From Anaerolineae bacterium (GTDB lineage Bacteria > Chloroflexota > Anaerolineae > Aggregatilineales > Aggregatilineaceae): a stretch of 64,000 nt of DNA. Position numbers and translations under genes: made by a program. The stretch lies in assembly GCA_018432315.1 (NCBI GenBank), contig JAHDLB010000023.1, forward strand, positions 62,001 through 126,000. Reading direction: 5' to 3'. Below the pieces are notes generated by a model, which had not been told where the DNA came from, ran no database searches, and saw nothing but the letters and a program-made list of their open reading frames with translations. Of this stretch, positions 19,259-30,144 are shown piece by piece. The stretch's first letter is position 1. Every line of letters starts with the position of its first letter.

Positions 19259-20605
19259 ATGAAGCGCGTGTTGGCGGTCTTGTTGATCATTCTGCTGGTG
19301 CCGGGTGTCTCGATCGCGCAGGATGACGATTGCCCCGTTCAGGTGCAACGTGTCTTGGCTAACGTCGCGCGCGACTGCGCGGGCACCGAGCCGGGCCAGG
19401 CGTGTTTCGGACATGGGCCGATCGAGGTGACGACGCGTGAGGGCGGCGGCGCGTTCGGAGCGGCGGGCGACATCCTGGCGCTGGACGAGACGTGCTGCAT
19501 GCGCCTGGCTGCGCTGCAAGCGCCGGACGAATGGGGTGTCGCGGTGATGGAGGTCGCGCCTGATGTGGGCGAGCACAGCCTGACCGCCGTTCTGTTGGGC
19601 GAGGTCGAGATGCAGAACGCGGCCAGCTTCTTCTCCGAGCTTGAAGTGCGCGTCGAAAGCGACACGCCGGTTTACGCCGGGCCGGGCTCGCATTACGATA
19701 CCGTGGCCGGTGTGGTGGCGGGGGATGTGTTGCATGCCAACGCGTGCAACTGCACGCAGAACTGGCTGCGCGTGCGCCTGCCGAGCGGCGAGATTGGGTG
19801 GATCCCCGCCCGGCGAGCCACCGTGCTCGGTGAGGTCGATAGCCTGCCGGTCGCTGCTGAGGACTCGCCGATTTACGCGGCCATGCAGGCGTTCACATTC
19901 CGCAGCGGCACAGCGGAACCCGCCTGTGCGTCAGCGCCGGAGAGCGGCATTCTGATCCAGTCGCCAGCCGGTGCGGAGGCTGCCCGCCTGTGGATCAACG
20001 GCGTGGACATTGTCGCCCGCGCAACGCTGTTTCTCCAGGCGATGCCGGAAGGCGAGTTCAGCATCGAAGTGCTGGATGGCGAAGCCATGATCACGGCGGA
20101 TGACGAGACGATCGCGGCTCCCGCGGGGGTGCGCGTGGCGATCCCGCTGTCGAGCGGTTATGCGCCCAGCGGTCACATGCGCGTCGAACCTTATGCGGCG
20201 CCGGATATCGAAAACCTGCCTTTCACCCTGCTGCCCCAGGCCGTGGACACGGTGCCCTTCGACAATCCCGATCCGCTGCTGGTGGGGCAGAAGGCGTGCA
20301 CCGTCGTTTCCGATCGCGGGGAAACCATCTGCGCGCTCCATTTCGTGAACCTGGATGGCGACGCCATCGTGCGGCTCGAGACGGAGTTCGTCTACGCTGC
20401 TCAGGGAACGTGGGAAGGCAGCAGCCACGAGACCCCGGCGATCATCGAGGGCGACACGGTTTCCGGCGACCTGGCGTGGCCGGTGTCGTGCTCGTTGGGG
20501 GGCGCGAACTTCATCGGCCCGGTGATCTGGTCGGTCACCATTGCCGATGAATCCGGACACGTCAGCGAACCGTTCGAGGCCAGTTTCAACTGCGTCGATG
20601 GGTAG
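19259..20605 (+). CDS. Exported SH3b-domain protein of unknown function
   Basis: This 448-residue protein has a cleavable-looking signal peptide (MKRVLAVLLIILLVPGVSIAQ). An SH3-like repeat near residues 120-190 contains VYAGPGSHYDTVAGVVAGD and WLRVRLPSGEIGWIPARR. The remainder is beta-rich with scattered Cys pairs (ETCCMR, NACNCTQNW), compatible with disulfides in a secreted protein. ATG 19259 was chosen because of CAGGGAG just upstream and because it gives a signal peptide; the frame opens 48 bases earlier. Divergent from ArsR, it shares no evident function with it. Confidence 0.8.
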   Translation: MKRVLAVLLIILLVPGVSIAQDDDCPVQVQRVLANVARDCAGTEPGQACFGHGPIEVTTREGGGAFGAAGDILALDETCCMRLAALQAPDEWGVAVMEVAPDVGEHSLTAVLLGEVEMQNAASFFSELEVRVESDTPVYAGPGSHYDTVAGVVAGDVLHANACNCTQNWLRVRLPSGEIGWIPARRATVLGEVDSLPVAAEDSPIYAAMQAFTFRSGTAEPACASAPESGILIQSPAGAEAARLWINGVDIVARATLFLQAMPEGEFSIEVLDGEAMITADDETIAAPAGVRVAIPLSSGYAPSGHMRVEPYAAPDIENLPFTLLPQAVDTVPFDNPDPLLVGQKACTVVSDRGETICALHFVNLDGDAIVRLETEFVYAAQGTWEGSSHETPAIIEGDTVSGDLAWPVSCSLGGANFIGPVIWSVTIADESGHVSEPFEASFNCVDG

Positions 20606-21213
20606 ACATGTCCCCATCGCCGGAGATGTCCAGACCTGTGCTGGCCGATCTCCTCAACTGTCCGGTGACCGGGAACGTGCCCTGGGGATTGACGTCCTCA
20701 TGATTGCAGAATCCACCTGAAAGGCCAGTCCCTGCTCTGCCCTTGCCGGAGTCCTCCGGTCGAGATAGACACAGTTCAAACATGAGTAGTGGTGAACAAT
20801 TGACTGATAGCGGCTGCTCAACTGCCCCCATCCCCTGGCCCCTTCCCCCACGCCAGGCGGAGGGAAGGGGAAAAACCGCCTTCCCCACCTTGTGGGGGAA
20901 GGATTGAGGATGGGGGACAAAACAGGCATCAGTCAAAACCTCGCCACTATCCAAACGTGATCCACTCGGGAACACCTGCTCGCCCGATAGACCTGGTCCA
21001 TTTACGTTTGCCCTCACAACGAATTAACGTGTTATAGTAGTATGGCGCTTAAATTATCAAGGCCGCGCGCTGTTCTTAGCCGTTTGTACGATCGCTGGTA
21101 TGAACGGATCGGCAAGCTGATAGAGGTCGACCAAAGGAGGTGTCCGCCTGGAGGATCTGAGATCGAACCTTGCCAGTAAGAAACACCAGACTTTTAGCTA
21201 GAGGAGCAATTCA
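20606..21213. other. Intergenic region carrying a MITE and the promoter of the sugar importer
   Basis: This 608-base gap has no convincing gene. The left and middle parts hold the MITE copy at 20787-20949. The right part, around 21008-21038, has TTGCCC and TATAGT 19 bases apart, a weak promoter candidate for the ABC genes. AAAGGAGGTGT near 21130 resembles a ribosome site but leads to no recognisable coding frame, and TAGAGGAG before 21214 serves the binding protein. Confidence 0.5.
20787..20949. mobile_element. MITE, copy 1 (TA-bounded inverted-repeat element)
   Basis: This is a 163-bp non-coding unit nearly identical to the one at 47535-47699. It begins TAGTGGTGA and ends with the complementary TCGCCACTA. 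TTGACTGAT near the left end is mirrored by ATCAGTCAA near the right end. The middle has a C-rich and a G-rich arm (CCCCATCCC and GGATGGGG) able to fold back. TA at both ends fits Tc1/mariner (IS630)-type target duplication. Confidence 0.8.
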
Positions 21214-22170
21214 ATGAACACCAGAACAGTAAGAATTCTACTCCCCCTTTTTGTTGTCATGATGCTGCTGCTGCCGCTTGGCCCGGCCGCCGCCCAGGAT
21301 GACACGCTGCGGTTCTGCCTCGCTGTGCACGACGACCCGACCGGCTCTTTCTGGTCCGTGGTGGACCGCGGAGCCAAGGATGCCGCCGCCCTGTATGGCG
21401 CTGACCTGACCTCTGGCGGCAGCCTCGACCCCGTCGTGCAGACGCAGTTCGTCGAAGACTGTGTCGCCCAGAACGTAGACGGGATCGTTGTGTCGCTGGC
21501 GAACCCCGACGCGCTGCGCGATTCCGTGTTGTCGGCGACGCAAGCCGGCATCCCGGTCATCACCATCAATTCCGGTGTCGATGTCTTCAGGGAACTCGGC
21601 GCGCTGACGCACGTCGGCCAAACCGAACTCGTCGCCGGGCAGGGTGCGGGCCTGCGCTTTAACGACCTGGGCGCGAGCAAGGTGCTGTGCGTGATCCACG
21701 AAGAAGGCAATATCGGCCTCGAAGAACGCTGCGACGGGCTCACCGAAACGTTCAACGGTGAGGTGGAGCGCTTCAACGTGGCGACGACCGGTGTCGCTGA
21801 CCTGGCCGGTACGTCCGGCACACTCCAGGACAAGCTGATCTCGGACGACAGCATCGACGCTGTGCTGACGCTGAACCCCGATGTGGCGGTCGCGGCGCGC
21901 GATGCCATGGCGGCAGCCGGCACGGAGCAGATGCTCGGCACGTTTGACCTCAGCCCAGACGTGCTGCAGGCGCTCGTTGACGGCGAGATGGTGTTCGCCA
22001 TCGACCAGCAGCAGTACTTGCAGGGCTACCTCCCGATCGTCTTCCTGGCGCTGTACAACCAGAACGCCAATGTCGTTGGTGGTGGTTTGCCTGTGCTAAC
22101 CGGTCCCGGCTTTGTGGACGCCAGCAACGCCGCAGCGGTGATTGATCTCTCCGCCGCCGGAACGCGCTAG
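21214..22170 (+). CDS. Sugar ABC transporter periplasmic binding protein, RbsB type
   Basis: This 318-residue protein has a signal peptide (1-28, ending PAAAQ) and the periplasmic-binding-protein type I fold: FWSVVDRGAKDAAALYG, DGIVVSLANPDALRDSV and VITINSGVD in the first lobe, AVLTLNPDVAVAARDAM in the second. It would deliver a monosaccharide or related small molecule to the permease at 22330. RBS AGAGGAG precedes the ATG. A stable hairpin follows at 22191, commonly used to keep binding protein levels above those of the membrane parts. Confidence 0.9.
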   Translation: MNTRTVRILLPLFVVMMLLLPLGPAAAQDDTLRFCLAVHDDPTGSFWSVVDRGAKDAAALYGADLTSGGSLDPVVQTQFVEDCVAQNVDGIVVSLANPDALRDSVLSATQAGIPVITINSGVDVFRELGALTHVGQTELVAGQGAGLRFNDLGASKVLCVIHEEGNIGLEERCDGLTETFNGEVERFNVATTGVADLAGTSGTLQDKLISDDSIDAVLTLNPDVAVAARDAMAAAGTEQMLGTFDLSPDVLQALVDGEMVFAIDQQQYLQGYLPIVFLALYNQNANVVGGGLPVLTGPGFVDASNAAAVIDLSAAGTR

Positions 22171-22190
22171 CCACTGACTCATAAACCTGT

Positions 22191-22220
22191 GCAGGAGAAG
22201 GGGGTGGCCTCTTCTCCTGC
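22191..22220 (+). terminator. Intercistronic hairpin after the binding protein gene
   Basis: GCAGGAGAAG and CTTCTCCTGC are perfectly complementary around a ten-base loop. No T run follows, so it is more likely an mRNA-stabilising or attenuating hairpin than a full terminator. Confidence 0.6.
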
Positions 22221-22329
22221 CTGAGCCTGGGCGCCCGGCGTGCTGGCGGCTTTTCGACGCGGCACGTGCGGCGGATCAACTATTGCGTCGCCTTGTCCCG
22301 CTTTTAGCACAGACGAGATTGAATAGATT

Positions 22330-23418
22330 ATGACAACACACGCACAACCATCATCCGACGAGCGCGTCGTTAGAGTGGGTATGGCGCGCCGGTCTCTTGC
22401 CAGCCCCGAAATCGGGGCCATTGTTGGCGCGACGGTCATCGCGGTATTTTTCTCGTTCATCGATCCCGACACCTATCCCACCATCACCGGCGCGGCCCGC
22501 ATCCTCGATCCGGCGTCGACGCTCGGCATTATGGCAGTGGCGGTCGGCCTGTTGATGATCGGCGGCGAGTTCGACCTGTCAGCCGGGGTCATGACCGGGT
22601 CGACCGGGCTGGTCGTCGGGCTGCTCGCCACCGAAGTCGGGATGAACGTGTGGTTCGCCATCGCGTTGTCATTTGTATTTGCCATGGCAATCGGCTTCAT
22701 CAACGGCTACATGGTCTTGCTGACCAAACTGCCCAGTTTCATCGTGACGTTGGCGACGTTCTTCATCCTGCGCGGCATCAACGTCGGCGTCACGCGCCAC
22801 TTCACGGGCCAGGTGCGCGTCAGCAACATCGATGGCGTCGCGGGCTTCGAAGCGAGCCGCGATTTTTTCAACACCGAATTCACGTTTATGGATACCACGT
22901 TTCGCACAGCCATCATCTGGTGGATCATCATTGCGGTGGTTGCGACCTGGGTTCTGCTCCGCACGCATTACGGAAGCTGGATTTTCGCGGTCGGCGGGGA
23001 TGTCGAGGCGGCGCGCGGCGTCGGCGTGCCGGTCAACCGGGTCAAGATCGCGCTGTTCATGACCACGGCGGGCGCGGCGTGGCTGGTCGGGGTCATGACG
23101 TCGCTGCGCCTGCGGTCCGCCCTGTCGAGTCAGGGCATCGGGCAGGAATTCGTGTATATCATCGCCGCCGTGATCGGAGGCTGCCGCCTGACGGGCGGCT
23201 ACGGGTCCGTGATCGGGGCTTCAATCGGCGCGCTGATCTTCGGCATGACGCGCGTCGGCATCACCTTCGCCGGGTGGGATACGGATTGGTTTTACACCTT
23301 CCTGGGTATCATGCTGTTGGTGGCGGTACTGCTCAACAACTTCACGCAGAAACAGGCGTCGAAGGTCCACGCGCCACTGAGCCGGCTGGACAACGAAGAA
23401 GACGTGGGCGGGGAGTGA
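22330..23418 (+). CDS. Sugar ABC transporter permease, RbsC type
   Basis: This 362-residue protein has eight to ten membrane helices of the RbsC/BPD_transp_2 family, with the typical [18 protein letters not shown] stretch, the [17 protein letters not shown] segment and the late [21 protein letters not shown] motif. The charged N- and C-termini are cytoplasmic. Its stop overlaps the ATPase start (TGATG). It should work as a homodimer with the ATPase encoded next. Confidence 0.92.
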   Translation: MTTHAQPSSDERVVRVGMARRSLASPEIGAIVGATVIAVFFSFIDPDTYPTITGAARILDPASTLGIMAVAVGLLMIGGEFDLSAGVMTGSTGLVVGLLATEVGMNVWFAIALSFVFAMAIGFINGYMVLLTKLPSFIVTLATFFILRGINVGVTRHFTGQVRVSNIDGVAGFEASRDFFNTEFTFMDTTFRTAIIWWIIIAVVATWVLLRTHYGSWIFAVGGDVEAARGVGVPVNRVKIALFMTTAGAAWLVGVMTSLRLRSALSSQGIGQEFVYIIAAVIGGCRLTGGYGSVIGASIGALIFGMTRVGITFAGWDTDWFYTFLGIMLLVAVLLNNFTQKQASKVHAPLSRLDNEEDVGGE

Positions 23419-24224
23419 TGGCGATGGAACAACCGATCATCGAAATGCGGGGCATCTCCAAGATGTTTGGCAGTGTGATCGCGCTGCGCAACATCTCGAT
23501 TTCGGTCAGCCCTGGCGAAGTGACGTGCCTGCTCGGCGACAACGGTGCCGGCAAGTCGACGCTGATCAAAATCCTGTCCGGCTTCCACCGACCGACCGAG
23601 GGCCAGTACCTGTTCGAGGGCAAACCGGTCGCGTTTTCGTCACCGCGTGAGGCGCTCGCGCTCGGCATCGCCACCGTCTACCAGGACCTGGCGCTGATCC
23701 CGCTGATGTCGATCTGGCGCAATTTCTTCCTGGGGTCCGAGCCGAAAAAGGGCCGGGGACCGTTCACACGCTACGACATCGAGTTCGCCAAACGCACCGT
23801 GCGCGACGAGATGGGCAAAATGGGCATCGATATCCGCGATCCGGAACAACCCGTCGGCACGCTGTCCGGCGGCGAACGGCAGTCGCTGGCGATCTCACGC
23901 GCGATCTACTTTGGCGCCAAGGTGCTGATCCTGGATGAGCCAACCGCCGCGCTGGGGGTGAAGCAGGCCGGCACCGTCCTGAAATACGTCGTCCAGGCCA
24001 AGTCACGCGGGCTGGCGGTGATCTTCATCACCCACAATCCGCACCATGCCTTTGTGGTCGGCGATCGCTACATCATCCTCAAGCGCGGGCGCGTCTACGG
24101 CGAGTGGCACAAAGACGAGGTCGAACGCGACGTGCTGATTCGGGGCATGTCCGGCGCGGATGAGCTGGACGTGTTGAAAGATGAGCTTGACCGCACGTTG
24201 AACCAGGAGATGTTGGCGACGTAG
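23418..24224 (+). CDS. Sugar ABC transporter ATP-binding protein (single-domain RbsA type)
   Basis: This 268-residue ATPase has Walker [10 protein letters not shown], the signature LSGGE, Walker [12 protein letters not shown] and the switch His in FITHN. RbsA/MglA ATPases usually have two tandem domains (about 500 residues); this one has only one, as in the FrcA-type subgroup. Translation starts at the ATG overlapping the permease stop. It completes a three-gene importer and is the only ABC ATPase in the window. Confidence 0.92.
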   Translation: MAMEQPIIEMRGISKMFGSVIALRNISISVSPGEVTCLLGDNGAGKSTLIKILSGFHRPTEGQYLFEGKPVAFSSPREALALGIATVYQDLALIPLMSIWRNFFLGSEPKKGRGPFTRYDIEFAKRTVRDEMGKMGIDIRDPEQPVGTLSGGERQSLAISRAIYFGAKVLILDEPTAALGVKQAGTVLKYVVQAKSRGLAVIFITHNPHHAFVVGDRYIILKRGRVYGEWHKDEVERDVLIRGMSGADELDVLKDELDRTLNQEMLAT

Positions 24225-24277
24225 AACAGGCGAGGGCCCTGGTGTCAACTGCGAACCGCCAGTAAAGGACAAACTGA

Positions 24278-25453
24278 ATGACGACGATTGGCATCGGCGT
24301 GATCGGCATGGGCTGGATGGGGCAGACCCACAGCCGGTCGTATACGTTGATTAAGGACCGGTTTTATGACGCGGGGATCACGCCGCGACTGGTGATCTGC
24401 GCGGATTCCGTCGAGGCACGCGCCAGGCAAGCCGCCGAACGCTTCGGTTTCGAGCGCTTCACGACGGACTGGCGCGACGTGGTGAACGACCCGGACGTGC
24501 AGGCCATCAACGTCACCGGGCCGAACGGGATGCACCTGGAAGCGAACCGGGCCATTGCCGCGGCGGGCAAACACATCCTGTGCGAGAAACCGGTCGGGCG
24601 CTTCCCTGAAGACACGTTGCAGTCGTATCAGGCGGCAAAAGAGGCCGGGGTGATGACCCTGGTTGGTTACAACTACCGTTGGGCGCCGTTGGTGCAGTAC
24701 GCCAGACAACTGATCGAGGCCGGCGACCTGGGCACGATCACGCACTATCACGGGCGCTTCCTCAACGGCTACGCCAGCAACCCCAGTGGGTTCCTCTCGT
24801 GGCGGTTTTTGGGCGAGCAGGGGCTGGGCACGCTTGGCGACCTGATGTCGCATGCGATCGATATGGCGCTGATGCTCAACGGCCCGGTGCGCAACCTGGT
24901 CAGCAACCGCGAAACGTTCATCCGCCAGCGCCCGATCCCCACGCCGGGGATGGTGTCCCATTACGAGGCGGCGACCGGCGACCTGGAAAAGGGCGCGGTC
25001 ACCAACGAGGATTACATCAGCGCGTTGGTGCACTTCGCGAACGGCTCGCACGGCATTCTCGAATCGTGCCGCGTGATCAATGGGGCCCGGTGCGATATGT
25101 CGTTTGAGATTCACGGCACACGGGGCGCGCTCAAGTGGAACTTCGAGACGATGAATCAGTTGCAGTTCCAGCGCCGCCGCGACGATAACCCCGCCGAGGA
25201 CGGTTATACAACGCTGCTTACCGGCCCAGCGCATCCCTATCACAGCCGGTTCAATCCCGCCTGGGGGACCGGCCTGGGCTATGACGATCTCAAGGTAATC
25301 GAAGCGTTCAAGTTCCTGGAGTCGGTGGCGACCGGCGTCCCGGCGGAGCCCGGCCTGGCGGCGGCGGCCCGGGTGGCGCGCATCCAGCAGGCGATCATGC
25401 GCTCCTGGGACTCTGGGCGCTGGGAAGACGTCGAGGGGATCGACATGCTCTAG
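24278..25453 (+). CDS. Gfo/Idh/MocA-family sugar dehydrogenase
   Basis: This 391-residue NAD(P)-dependent oxidoreductase has an N-terminal Rossmann motif [16 protein letters not shown], the EKP catalytic lysine motif (CEKPVGR, near residue 105) and the [14 protein letters not shown] segment with the likely catalytic His. Family members oxidise or isomerise sugars and inositols. Located 53 bases after the importer ATPase on the same strand, it likely begins breakdown of the imported sugar. Its stop codon shares a CTAG with the stop of the convergent BTAD regulator, leaving no space for a terminator between them. Confidence 0.9.
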   Translation: MTTIGIGVIGMGWMGQTHSRSYTLIKDRFYDAGITPRLVICADSVEARARQAAERFGFERFTTDWRDVVNDPDVQAINVTGPNGMHLEANRAIAAAGKHILCEKPVGRFPEDTLQSYQAAKEAGVMTLVGYNYRWAPLVQYARQLIEAGDLGTITHYHGRFLNGYASNPSGFLSWRFLGEQGLGTLGDLMSHAIDMALMLNGPVRNLVSNRETFIRQRPIPTPGMVSHYEAATGDLEKGAVTNEDYISALVHFANGSHGILESCRVINGARCDMSFEIHGTRGALKWNFETMNQLQFQRRRDDNPAEDGYTTLLTGPAHPYHSRFNPAWGTGLGYDDLKVIEAFKFLESVATGVPAEPGLAAAARVARIQQAIMRSWDSGRWEDVEGIDML

Positions 25454-28400
25454 CGAACCAGCGCCTGGGCCTCTGCCAGAAGCGGCATCTCCAACCCTTC
25501 AGTGAACCCGGCGAGTACGGCGCTCAACGTCGGATGCGCCTCGCTGGCTCTGCCATCTTCAAACAGCAGGCGACATAGACTCATCGCCGCGCGGAGTTCC
25601 AGAAGCCGGGCATTCTGCTGCCGCGCGATCGCGATTGCCCGTTGGTATTGTTTCTCTGCGCCATGACGGTTGCCGGTTAGCCTCAGGATATCACCATGGA
25701 TGCGGCCTATCTCCGCTGCATGCTGGCGTTCTCCGGTCTTCTCGACGACCGCCTCCGCTTCTGTGATCTGCGCGAGTCCTTCCTTCACGCGCCCGGTGTT
25801 CGCATGGGCCCAAGCGAGTTCGGCCAAACGCAGCGGGACGAGGTGCAGATTGCCCTGCGCGCGCGCCATGCGCAGCGCTTCCAGCAGCAGGTCAATTCCT
25901 GCCTCGTACTTGCCTCGCTGGAGCAGCGCTGATCCGCGAAAGCCCGGTGGAAACGGGTGCCAGTGTTGGAGCCCGTGCTCCGTTGCGACAGCCTCCAACG
26001 CCGCGGCGATCGCCTCGAGCGCGTCAGGCATATCCAGAAACTGGTGGCACAACCCGCTGAAACCCAGTGCAAAAGCCTGCGCTGTCGGAGCCTCAAGCGC
26101 TTGCGCCAGCCTCAGCGCAGCGGCGATGCCCTGCAGACCCTGCTCCGGGTAGCCCAATAGACAGCGGACATAACTCACGTGCGAGAGCGAGGAAATCTCC
26201 AGGTCGACGCCGAGAAACGTGTCGGAGCCAGGATTCATGTCTGTTTTTGCCAGCGACATCACGCGCTCGGCCTTCTCCAGGGCGCGCGCGAAGCTCCCCG
26301 TGAACATCAGCGATGTTTCCAGGGTGGCAAGGGCCATGATCTCTGCTGATCGGTCGAACTGCTGGGCGAGTTCCAGGGCCTCTTCCGCGATGCGCTGTGA
26401 TCTGTCCCATTCGTCATTCCCATAGAACAGGCTCAGGATCAGGAGAATCTGGAACAGCTCCTGGGGCGCGTCGAGCCGGGTTGCCAGCATCCGCACGTGT
26501 TCAGCCGCCCCTTGGACCTTATCGCTCGTCCAGCCACAGACAACGACTGTGGGCGGCACGAGGCACATCGACAGCGCAAGCTCCAGACCGTCGCGCTCGC
26601 CCGACGGCGGTACGTTGTCCAGGTTGCAGCGTGCACGCTCGAACGTCGCCAGCGCTTCGTGATGGTAGCCGGCGAGGGCATAGATATGCCCAAGACCCGC
26701 GCAGCTACTGGCGATGAGATCGAGACGATGATGGTCTTGAGCCCAGTGCCATGCGGCGCGCAGATTGTCGATATCCGGCAGTATGTCCTCGAAGGTAATC
26801 TGCGCCTGGCCGCCATCAGGCGGGTGTTCGAAGGCGTGAAGCATACCGAGATAGTATTGGGCATGTCGTTCCAAAGCGAGTCGTTCCTCGGCGGGGTGGG
26901 TGCGAAGCCGCTCGTAGGCGAAATCTCGGAACAACTGGTGCATATCGAAACGCCGCGTGAGATGGTTCGCGCTCACGAGTGACTGGTTCACCAGAGACGC
27001 CAGGGCGGTCACCGGGATGGAGGCTACGGCCTCGGCTGCATCGAGGTGGAACCCGCCCCGAAACACGGAAAGGCGCATGATCATGCGTTGCTCCGCTTCA
27101 GACAGCCGCTGCCAGGCGTTTTCAAACAGCGCGCGGAGGCTCCGGTGCCGCGGCTCTGCCGGGGCATATGTGACCTCCAGCTCCGTGAGCGCCTGCATGA
27201 TCTGCTGGCAGGACATGATACGCAGCCACGACGCCGCGATTTCGATGCCGAGCGGCAGCCCTTCCACAAGCCTGCAGATTTGCACGATGCCAGCCGGATC
27301 GTCGCGATGCGTAAATGCAGGCCGGACGCGCCGCCCGCGCTCCACGAACAGTTGAACCGCGCTGTAGGTTTCAAGACGGTCTGTCTCTGCGCTTTCGGGG
27401 TGCGGCATGCCCGCCAGCCAGAACGGCCATTCCCAGCTCAGATTGAGCGCCCGCCGGGAGGTGAGGAGCAGTTTACAGTTGGGAGCGTTCGCCAGGATTT
27501 CCTCGATGATTCCGGCAGCGTGGGCCAGTTGCTCGAAGTTGTCCAGCACCAGCAGCAAATGTCGCTCGCCAAGATAATCCAGCAGTTCGTCACGCGGAGA
27601 CGTTTTCCCTTCCTGGAACCGCAGGCCGAGCGCGCTGGCGATGGTGGCGATGAGTGTTTCGGCTGTGGTGACAGAGGCTAACGGGACGAAGAAGACACCG
27701 TCCTCGAAGTCGTTTGCATGGCGCCGCGCCACCTCGATCGCCAGCCGCGTCTTTCCGCAGCCTCCGGCCCCGACGATCGTGATCAGCCGGCAAACCGGCT
27801 CGCTCAGTTTCGTGGACAGTTCCGCGATCTCGGATTCGCGTCCCACGAATGACAGCGGTTGCGGAGGCAGGTTGCACGTGAGCTTGAGGGGATGAGTGAT
27901 GCTGTCACGCTCATCCGGCGGGGGCACGTCGCTGACCAGAAGGCGCTCGTGCAGGCGGGTTGTCTCCATCGATGGCACCGTATTGAGTTCGTCCCGGAGC
28001 AGGCGCTCGCATGTCCGGTATTGGGCCAGGGCAGCGGCTCGTTGGCCGGAGTAGGCGAGCGCGCGCATGAGGTGCCGGTGCGCCTCTTCGCGCAGGGGAT
28101 CGATCTGCAGAACGCGCGCTGCGAGAGCGGCGCCCGTTGCGAAGTCCTGCCGCGCCAGTGCGCCTTCGATCAAGCGATCGGCTGCGTTGAAGAACAGAAA
28201 GCGCAGCCGGTCACGCTCCAGTGATGCCCACTGCTCGAAACCCGCGCTGTCCACATAGAACCCCTGCAGGAAGTCCCCCTGATAGAGCGCCAGCGCGTCC
28301 TCCAGCACGGTTTGATCGTCGATCCCGCCCGGGGTCAGCGTGGCCCGTAGGCGGGTTTCGAACTCGGCGGCGTCGAGATACGGGCGGCGGTCCGGTCGAA

Positions 28401-28695
28401 CCGAAACGTTCTCGCGCGTGATGTCGAGATGCGGCGCGGCCATCTGGCGCAGGTTGTTCAGCGCGACGCGCAGATTCGCCAGCGCGCGGTCTTCAGACAG
28501 CTCTGGCCAGAACAGATCCGCCAGCAGCAGCCGCGCCTGCGGGCGGGCCGTGCAGGCGAGATAGACCAGCAGCGCGCGCACTTTCTGCGAGACGAATCCG
28601 CTCGCTGGCTGCCCGTCCTGGCGGATCGCCAGACCCCCCAGGGTCCGAATCTCCAGGGGGCTGATGGAACGCGACGAGTCGGGCAGGTCGTCCAT
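25450..28695 (-). CDS. Large BTAD/NB-ARC/TPR transcriptional regulator
   Basis: This 1081-residue protein has, in order, an OmpR-like winged helix (about 10-105: [15 protein letters not shown], later [10 protein letters not shown]), a BTAD helical domain (110-255), an NB-ARC type ATPase (about 290-560) with Walker A GAGGCGKT and Walker [12 protein letters not shown], and a long helical TPR-like region to the end. This is the AfsR/SARP-like plan: an ATP-controlled activator whose C-terminus senses a ligand or protein. I chose ATG 28695 since the winged helix begins 13 residues later; the frame extends 60 residues upstream without similarity. The target is probably the beta-propeller gene on the other side of the palindrome at 28858, or its own gene. 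Confidence 0.9.
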   Translation of the reverse strand: MDDLPDSSRSISPLEIRTLGGLAIRQDGQPASGFVSQKVRALLVYLACTARPQARLLLADLFWPELSEDRALANLRVALNNLRQMAAPHLDITRENVSVRPDRRPYLDAAEFETRLRATLTPGGIDDQTVLEDALALYQGDFLQGFYVDSAGFEQWASLERDRLRFLFFNAADRLIEGALARQDFATGAALAARVLQIDPLREEAHRHLMRALAYSGQRAAALAQYRTCERLLRDELNTVPSMETTRLHERLLVSDVPPPDERDSITHPLKLTCNLPPQPLSFVGRESEIAELSTKLSEPVCRLITIVGAGGCGKTRLAIEVARRHANDFEDGVFFVPLASVTTAETLIATIASALGLRFQEGKTSPRDELLDYLGERHLLLVLDNFEQLAHAAGIIEEILANAPNCKLLLTSRRALNLSWEWPFWLAGMPHPESAETDRLETYSAVQLFVERGRRVRPAFTHRDDPAGIVQICRLVEGLPLGIEIAASWLRIMSCQQIMQALTELEVTYAPAEPRHRSLRALFENAWQRLSEAEQRMIMRLSVFRGGFHLDAAEAVASIPVTALASLVNQSLVSANHLTRRFDMHQLFRDFAYERLRTHPAEERLALERHAQYYLGMLHAFEHPPDGGQAQITFEDILPDIDNLRAAWHWAQDHHRLDLIASSCAGLGHIYALAGYHHEALATFERARCNLDNVPPSGERDGLELALSMCLVPPTVVVCGWTSDKVQGAAEHVRMLATRLDAPQELFQILLILSLFYGNDEWDRSQRIAEEALELAQQFDRSAEIMALATLETSLMFTGSFARALEKAERVMSLAKTDMNPGSDTFLGVDLEISSLSHVSYVRCLLGYPEQGLQGIAAALRLAQALEAPTAQAFALGFSGLCHQFLDMPDALEAIAAALEAVATEHGLQHWHPFPPGFRGSALLQRGKYEAGIDLLLEALRMARAQGNLHLVPLRLAELAWAHANTGRVKEGLAQITEAEAVVEKTGERQHAAEIGRIHGDILRLTGNRHGAEKQYQRAIAIARQQNARLLELRAAMSLCRLLFEDGRASEAHPTLSAVLAGFTEGLEMPLLAEAQALVR

Positions 28696-29037
28696 AAACG
28701 AGCTCTGAACGCTCTCTAAACGCGCGCGGACTATGATGAAGATGAGTGATCCTGCTCGCCTGTGCGGCAAGCGAGCACTCGTGGTACTGCGGGCATCCGG
28801 ATCGACATGGCGCGCTTCGGATGCCCCAGGTCCGGCGTAGTTGGCTGCGTGGGGCGCAATGAGTCTTGTACTCATTGTATTACAACTTTGGCCGGAATCG
28901 GTCGGTGTTCCGGATGCACTGGCAGGTGAACAGGGCCTGGGGGTGGTCGCGTGGGCGAGCGCTGGTTACCGTCCGGCGCTCGCCCGGAGTGCTTACTCCA
29001 TCTTCGTCGAACGGTACGAAAGTGAGGAGGTTTTGCC
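28696..29037. promoter_or_regulatory. Divergent control region with AATGAGT palindrome
   Basis: This 342-base gap separates the BTAD regulator (minus) from the propeller gene (plus). At 28858-28876 the arms AATGAGT and ACTCATT are perfectly complementary around CTTGT, a dimer-binding operator candidate. I could not assign -35/-10 boxes with confidence. GTGAGGAGG just before 29038 is the ribosome site of the propeller gene. Confidence 0.5.
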
Positions 29038-30060
29038 ATGAACGCTCGCTGTTCAAGACTGATTCTGTGCGTTACGTTAATCGCCGCGCTGGCGGTGGGG
29101 CTGGTGCCTCTCGCAGGCGCGCAGGAGGGGCCGGCAATCACGGTGGATTTCGCCATGCACGAAGGCAATCCTGTGCTGGCTGCAGGCGCGCCAGGGACAT
29201 GGGATAGTATGGTGGTGAGTGAGCCGCGCGTAATTCACCACGACGACTTGTTTCACATGTTCTTCTACGGGGGGGATAACCCGGAAGCGCCAACCGGTAT
29301 CGGCTACGCGACTTCGCCTGACGGCATCGTGTGGACCGAGTACGAAGGTAACCCGGTCTTCACGCCTGAAATGGCGGGAACGCCCGGTGTCCGCAGCGAG
29401 GTCACGTACTTCGACGGCGAGCAGTGGGTGATGCTGTTCAATCCTGGCGAAGGCTGGGACGCAGCCGACATCTACCTGCGCGCGACCGCACCCGCTCCAA
29501 CCGGGCCATGGACCACCGAGCCGGACACTGTGTTGGCAGCGGGCAGCGAAACCGAGTGGGACACCGGCCCGTTTTCGGTCGAATCGGTCGTCTCAACGGA
29601 GGATGGATATAGTCTGTATTACGGTCCCATGAACAACCCGGCGTTCGGTATGGCGACTTCGACAGATGGCATAACCTGGACCAAAGTCGACGATGCGGAA
29701 ACCGCCGAGAGTCCGTATGCCACGAGCGATCCGGTCTTCGCCGTTGTGAACGCCGGAAGCTGGGCGCAGACATGGATCGGTGCGCCTGTCGTGCGACACC
29801 ACGCACGAGGCTACGACATGTTCTTCACGGGCACGAACGACTTTGCGACTTCCGGTATTGGGTACGCCTACAGCGACGATGGGATCACCTGGGCCGTGCT
29901 GCAGGAGGAAGCAGCTCTTGTCGATTCCAAGAACCTGGCGGTCGTATCGTCGGTTCTGGAAGTTGACGGCACGGTTTACGTGTACTATATCGAATGGGAT
30001 ATCCTGGCCGGCGTGCCGTATGGAATCGGTGTGGTGACCGGCACGGTGACGTGGGAGTAG
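29038..30060 (+). CDS. Secreted five-bladed beta-propeller, glycosidase/sialidase-like
   Basis: This 340-residue protein has a signal peptide (1-29, ending GAQ) followed by repeated blades. Three near-identical Asp-box-like units recur: YATSPDGIVWT, MATSTDGITWT and YAYSDDGITWA, matching the SxDxGxxW pattern of sialidase-like propellers. SEPRVIHHDDLFHMFFYGG at the start of a blade resembles GH32/43/117/130 propellers. No catalytic set can be named with confidence, so it may bind or cut a glycan outside the cell. It is a single-gene unit followed by a hairpin and by the convergent lacI gene. Confidence 0.75.
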   Translation: MNARCSRLILCVTLIAALAVGLVPLAGAQEGPAITVDFAMHEGNPVLAAGAPGTWDSMVVSEPRVIHHDDLFHMFFYGGDNPEAPTGIGYATSPDGIVWTEYEGNPVFTPEMAGTPGVRSEVTYFDGEQWVMLFNPGEGWDAADIYLRATAPAPTGPWTTEPDTVLAAGSETEWDTGPFSVESVVSTEDGYSLYYGPMNNPAFGMATSTDGITWTKVDDAETAESPYATSDPVFAVVNAGSWAQTWIGAPVVRHHARGYDMFFTGTNDFATSGIGYAYSDDGITWAVLQEEAALVDSKNLAVVSSVLEVDGTVYVYYIEWDILAGVPYGIGVVTGTVTWE

Positions 30061-30111
30061 GGGGAAGACTCTGCTGAAGAGGAAGCGCGCGTGTCGCGTG
30101 AAATTACAGCC

Positions 30112-30144
30112 GCGCCCCACCGGGGGTACGGGCCGGTGGGGCGC
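30112..30144 (+). terminator. Hairpin between the propeller gene and convergent LacI gene
   Basis: GCGCCCCACC at 30112-30121 and GGTGGGGCGC at 30135-30144 form a perfect ten-pair stem. No T tract follows, so its strength as a terminator is uncertain. The rest of 30061-30288 shows no gene. Confidence 0.55.

Noticed and set aside
20606-20786. Possible small gene or transposase before MITE copy 1
   Set aside because: No frame with a recognisable motif; sequence is treated as non-coding.
25696-26303. Several plus-strand frames opposite the BTAD regulator
   Set aside because: They are shadows of a long, well-supported minus-strand gene; no ribosome sites or domains.
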